A DNA stretch of 64,000 nucleotides from Bacteroidota bacterium (GTDB lineage: Bacteria; Bacteroidota; Bacteroidia; Bacteroidales; Tannerellaceae), in assembly GCA_023429375.1 (NCBI GenBank), contig JAEYVY010000005.1:62001-126000 (forward strand), in the 5' to 3' direction. A program made the translations under genes and the position numbers. The notes under the pieces were generated by a model. The model made no database searches and was not told the DNA's origin. It saw nothing but the letters and a program-made list of their open reading frames with translations. Positions 63,465 through 64,000 of this stretch are shown here, piece by piece (within the stretch, counting starts at the first letter, position 1; the number at the start of each line of letters is the position of its first letter).

Positions 63465-64000
63465 ATGATAGAAGGCAAATCAAAATTATGGAATAAAAAC
63501 TTTGTCCAATGTTGTTCATCCTATTTCTTGATGAACTTTGCATTCTATATGCTCATGCCTACCATTCCTGTCTATTTAGTAGAAGAGTTGAAGATTGATC
63601 CGTCTCAGGTGGGCATGGCCTTATCAAGCTACACGCTGGGATTGATGCTTATACGCCCATTCTCAGGTTATTTAGTGGATTGTTTTTCTCGAAAACCACT
63701 CTATTTCTTTGCATTTCTTGCCTTTGCCACGATGTTTGCAGGGTATTTCTTTGCCACAACCGTTCTGGCAGTCATGATTATACGCTTTATTCAGGGAAGT
63801 TTCATGGGGTTGACGTCCGTTGCCGGAAATACGATAGCTATCGATGTGATTCCTTCGGAACGAAGAGGCGAAGGTATGGGATATTATGGCTTGACGATTA
63901 ATCTGGCTATGTCGTTATCTCCTTTGGTAGCAGTAGCCCTATACAATAAATCAGGATTTCATCCGGTAGTACTTACAGGATTAATTATTGCCTTTGTCGG
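63465..64000 (+). CDS. Major facilitator superfamily transporter (partial, C-terminus outside window)
   Basis: The first 178 codons of an MFS permease that runs off the right edge. It starts MIEGKSKLWNKNFVQCC 16 nt after the ABC-F stop, and shows about five to six transmembrane helices (FLMNFAFYMLMPTIPVYLV, VGMALSSYTLGLMLIRPFSG, YFFAFLAFATMFAGYFFA). The loop 2-3 signature RPFSGYLVDCFSRKP and the following RFIQGSFMGLTSVAGNT are typical of drug/metabolite H+ antiporters. Substrate unknown; it may be co-transcribed with the ABC-F gene. Confidence 0.88.
   Translation, partial: MIEGKSKLWNKNFVQCCSSYFLMNFAFYMLMPTIPVYLVEELKIDPSQVGMALSSYTLGLMLIRPFSGYLVDCFSRKPLYFFAFLAFATMFAGYFFATTVLAVMIIRFIQGSFMGLTSVAGNTIAIDVIPSERRGEGMGYYGLTINLAMSLSPLVAVALYNKSGFHPVVLTGLIIAFV

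Overview
The window is chromosomal DNA of a Bacteroidota bacterium, most likely an anaerobic Bacteroidales member. Evidence: a SusC/SusD pair with FecR and an ECF sigma factor; the bifunctional fucose-salvage enzyme Fkp; a fused E1 alpha/beta 2-oxoacid dehydrogenase; lipoproteins and CarboxypepD_reg/DUF5686-type proteins; and repeated matches to the Bacteroidota -7 promoter box TAnnTTTG with almost no Shine-Dalgarno sequences. The DNA is AT-rich and looks compositionally even. I see no insertion sequence, prophage, integrase or CRISPR array. Genus cannot be fixed from the sequence alone (a Parabacteroides- or Dysgonomonas-like organism is a guess).

Layout. 1-6.3 kb (minus strand): rimO (cut by the window edge), ftsY, fkp, holA and a short AMP nucleosidase. 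6.4-9.0 kb: a stand-alone PD-(D/E)XK protein, a GH9 lipoprotein and a small membrane-anchored protein. 9.2-13.0 kb: a TPR protein and gyrA. 13.5-19.6 kb (plus strand): a 2-oxoacid dehydrogenase operon (lpdA, lplA, E2, fused E1) ending in a flavodoxin gene. 19.7-31.7 kb: mfd, an acyl-CoA ligase, a GH2 beta-mannosidase, a DUF5686-type outer-membrane protein and an NhaC-type antiporter. 31.8-40.0 kb: a small secreted protein, ClpC, HtpG and a patatin/outer-membrane barrel protein. 40.1-40.4 kb: three identical tRNA-Arg(ACG) genes. 40.5-43.0 kb: a ThiC-family protein without the C-terminal iron-sulfur motif, then outer-membrane phospholipase A. 43.0-54.6 kb: a polysaccharide-utilisation-type locus (GH43-like propeller, CXXCH-containing TolB-like lipoprotein, large membrane protein, SusD, SusC, FecR) with a divergent ECF sigma gene. 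54.6-64 kb: priA, a small beta-barrel protein, beta-carbonic anhydrase, GH92 alpha-mannosidase, an ABC-F protein and a partial MFS transporter.

How genes work together. The lpdA-lplA-E2-E1 genes encode a complete lipoylated complex plus the ligase that can lipoylate it. The ECF sigma/FecR/SusC(STN) set forms a trans-envelope signalling and uptake system, with SusD binding glycan and a GH43-like enzyme cutting it. GH2 beta-mannosidase, GH92 alpha-mannosidase, GH9 and Fkp add mannoside, beta-glucan and fucose handling outside that locus.

The points most worth a second look are the ThiC paralog that has lost its radical-SAM cysteine motif; three intergenic arrays of short cores spaced 22 nt apart and flanked by A/T-tracts; a perfect 23-bp inverted repeat; and a CXXCH heme-type motif in the TolB-like lipoprotein of the SusCD locus.
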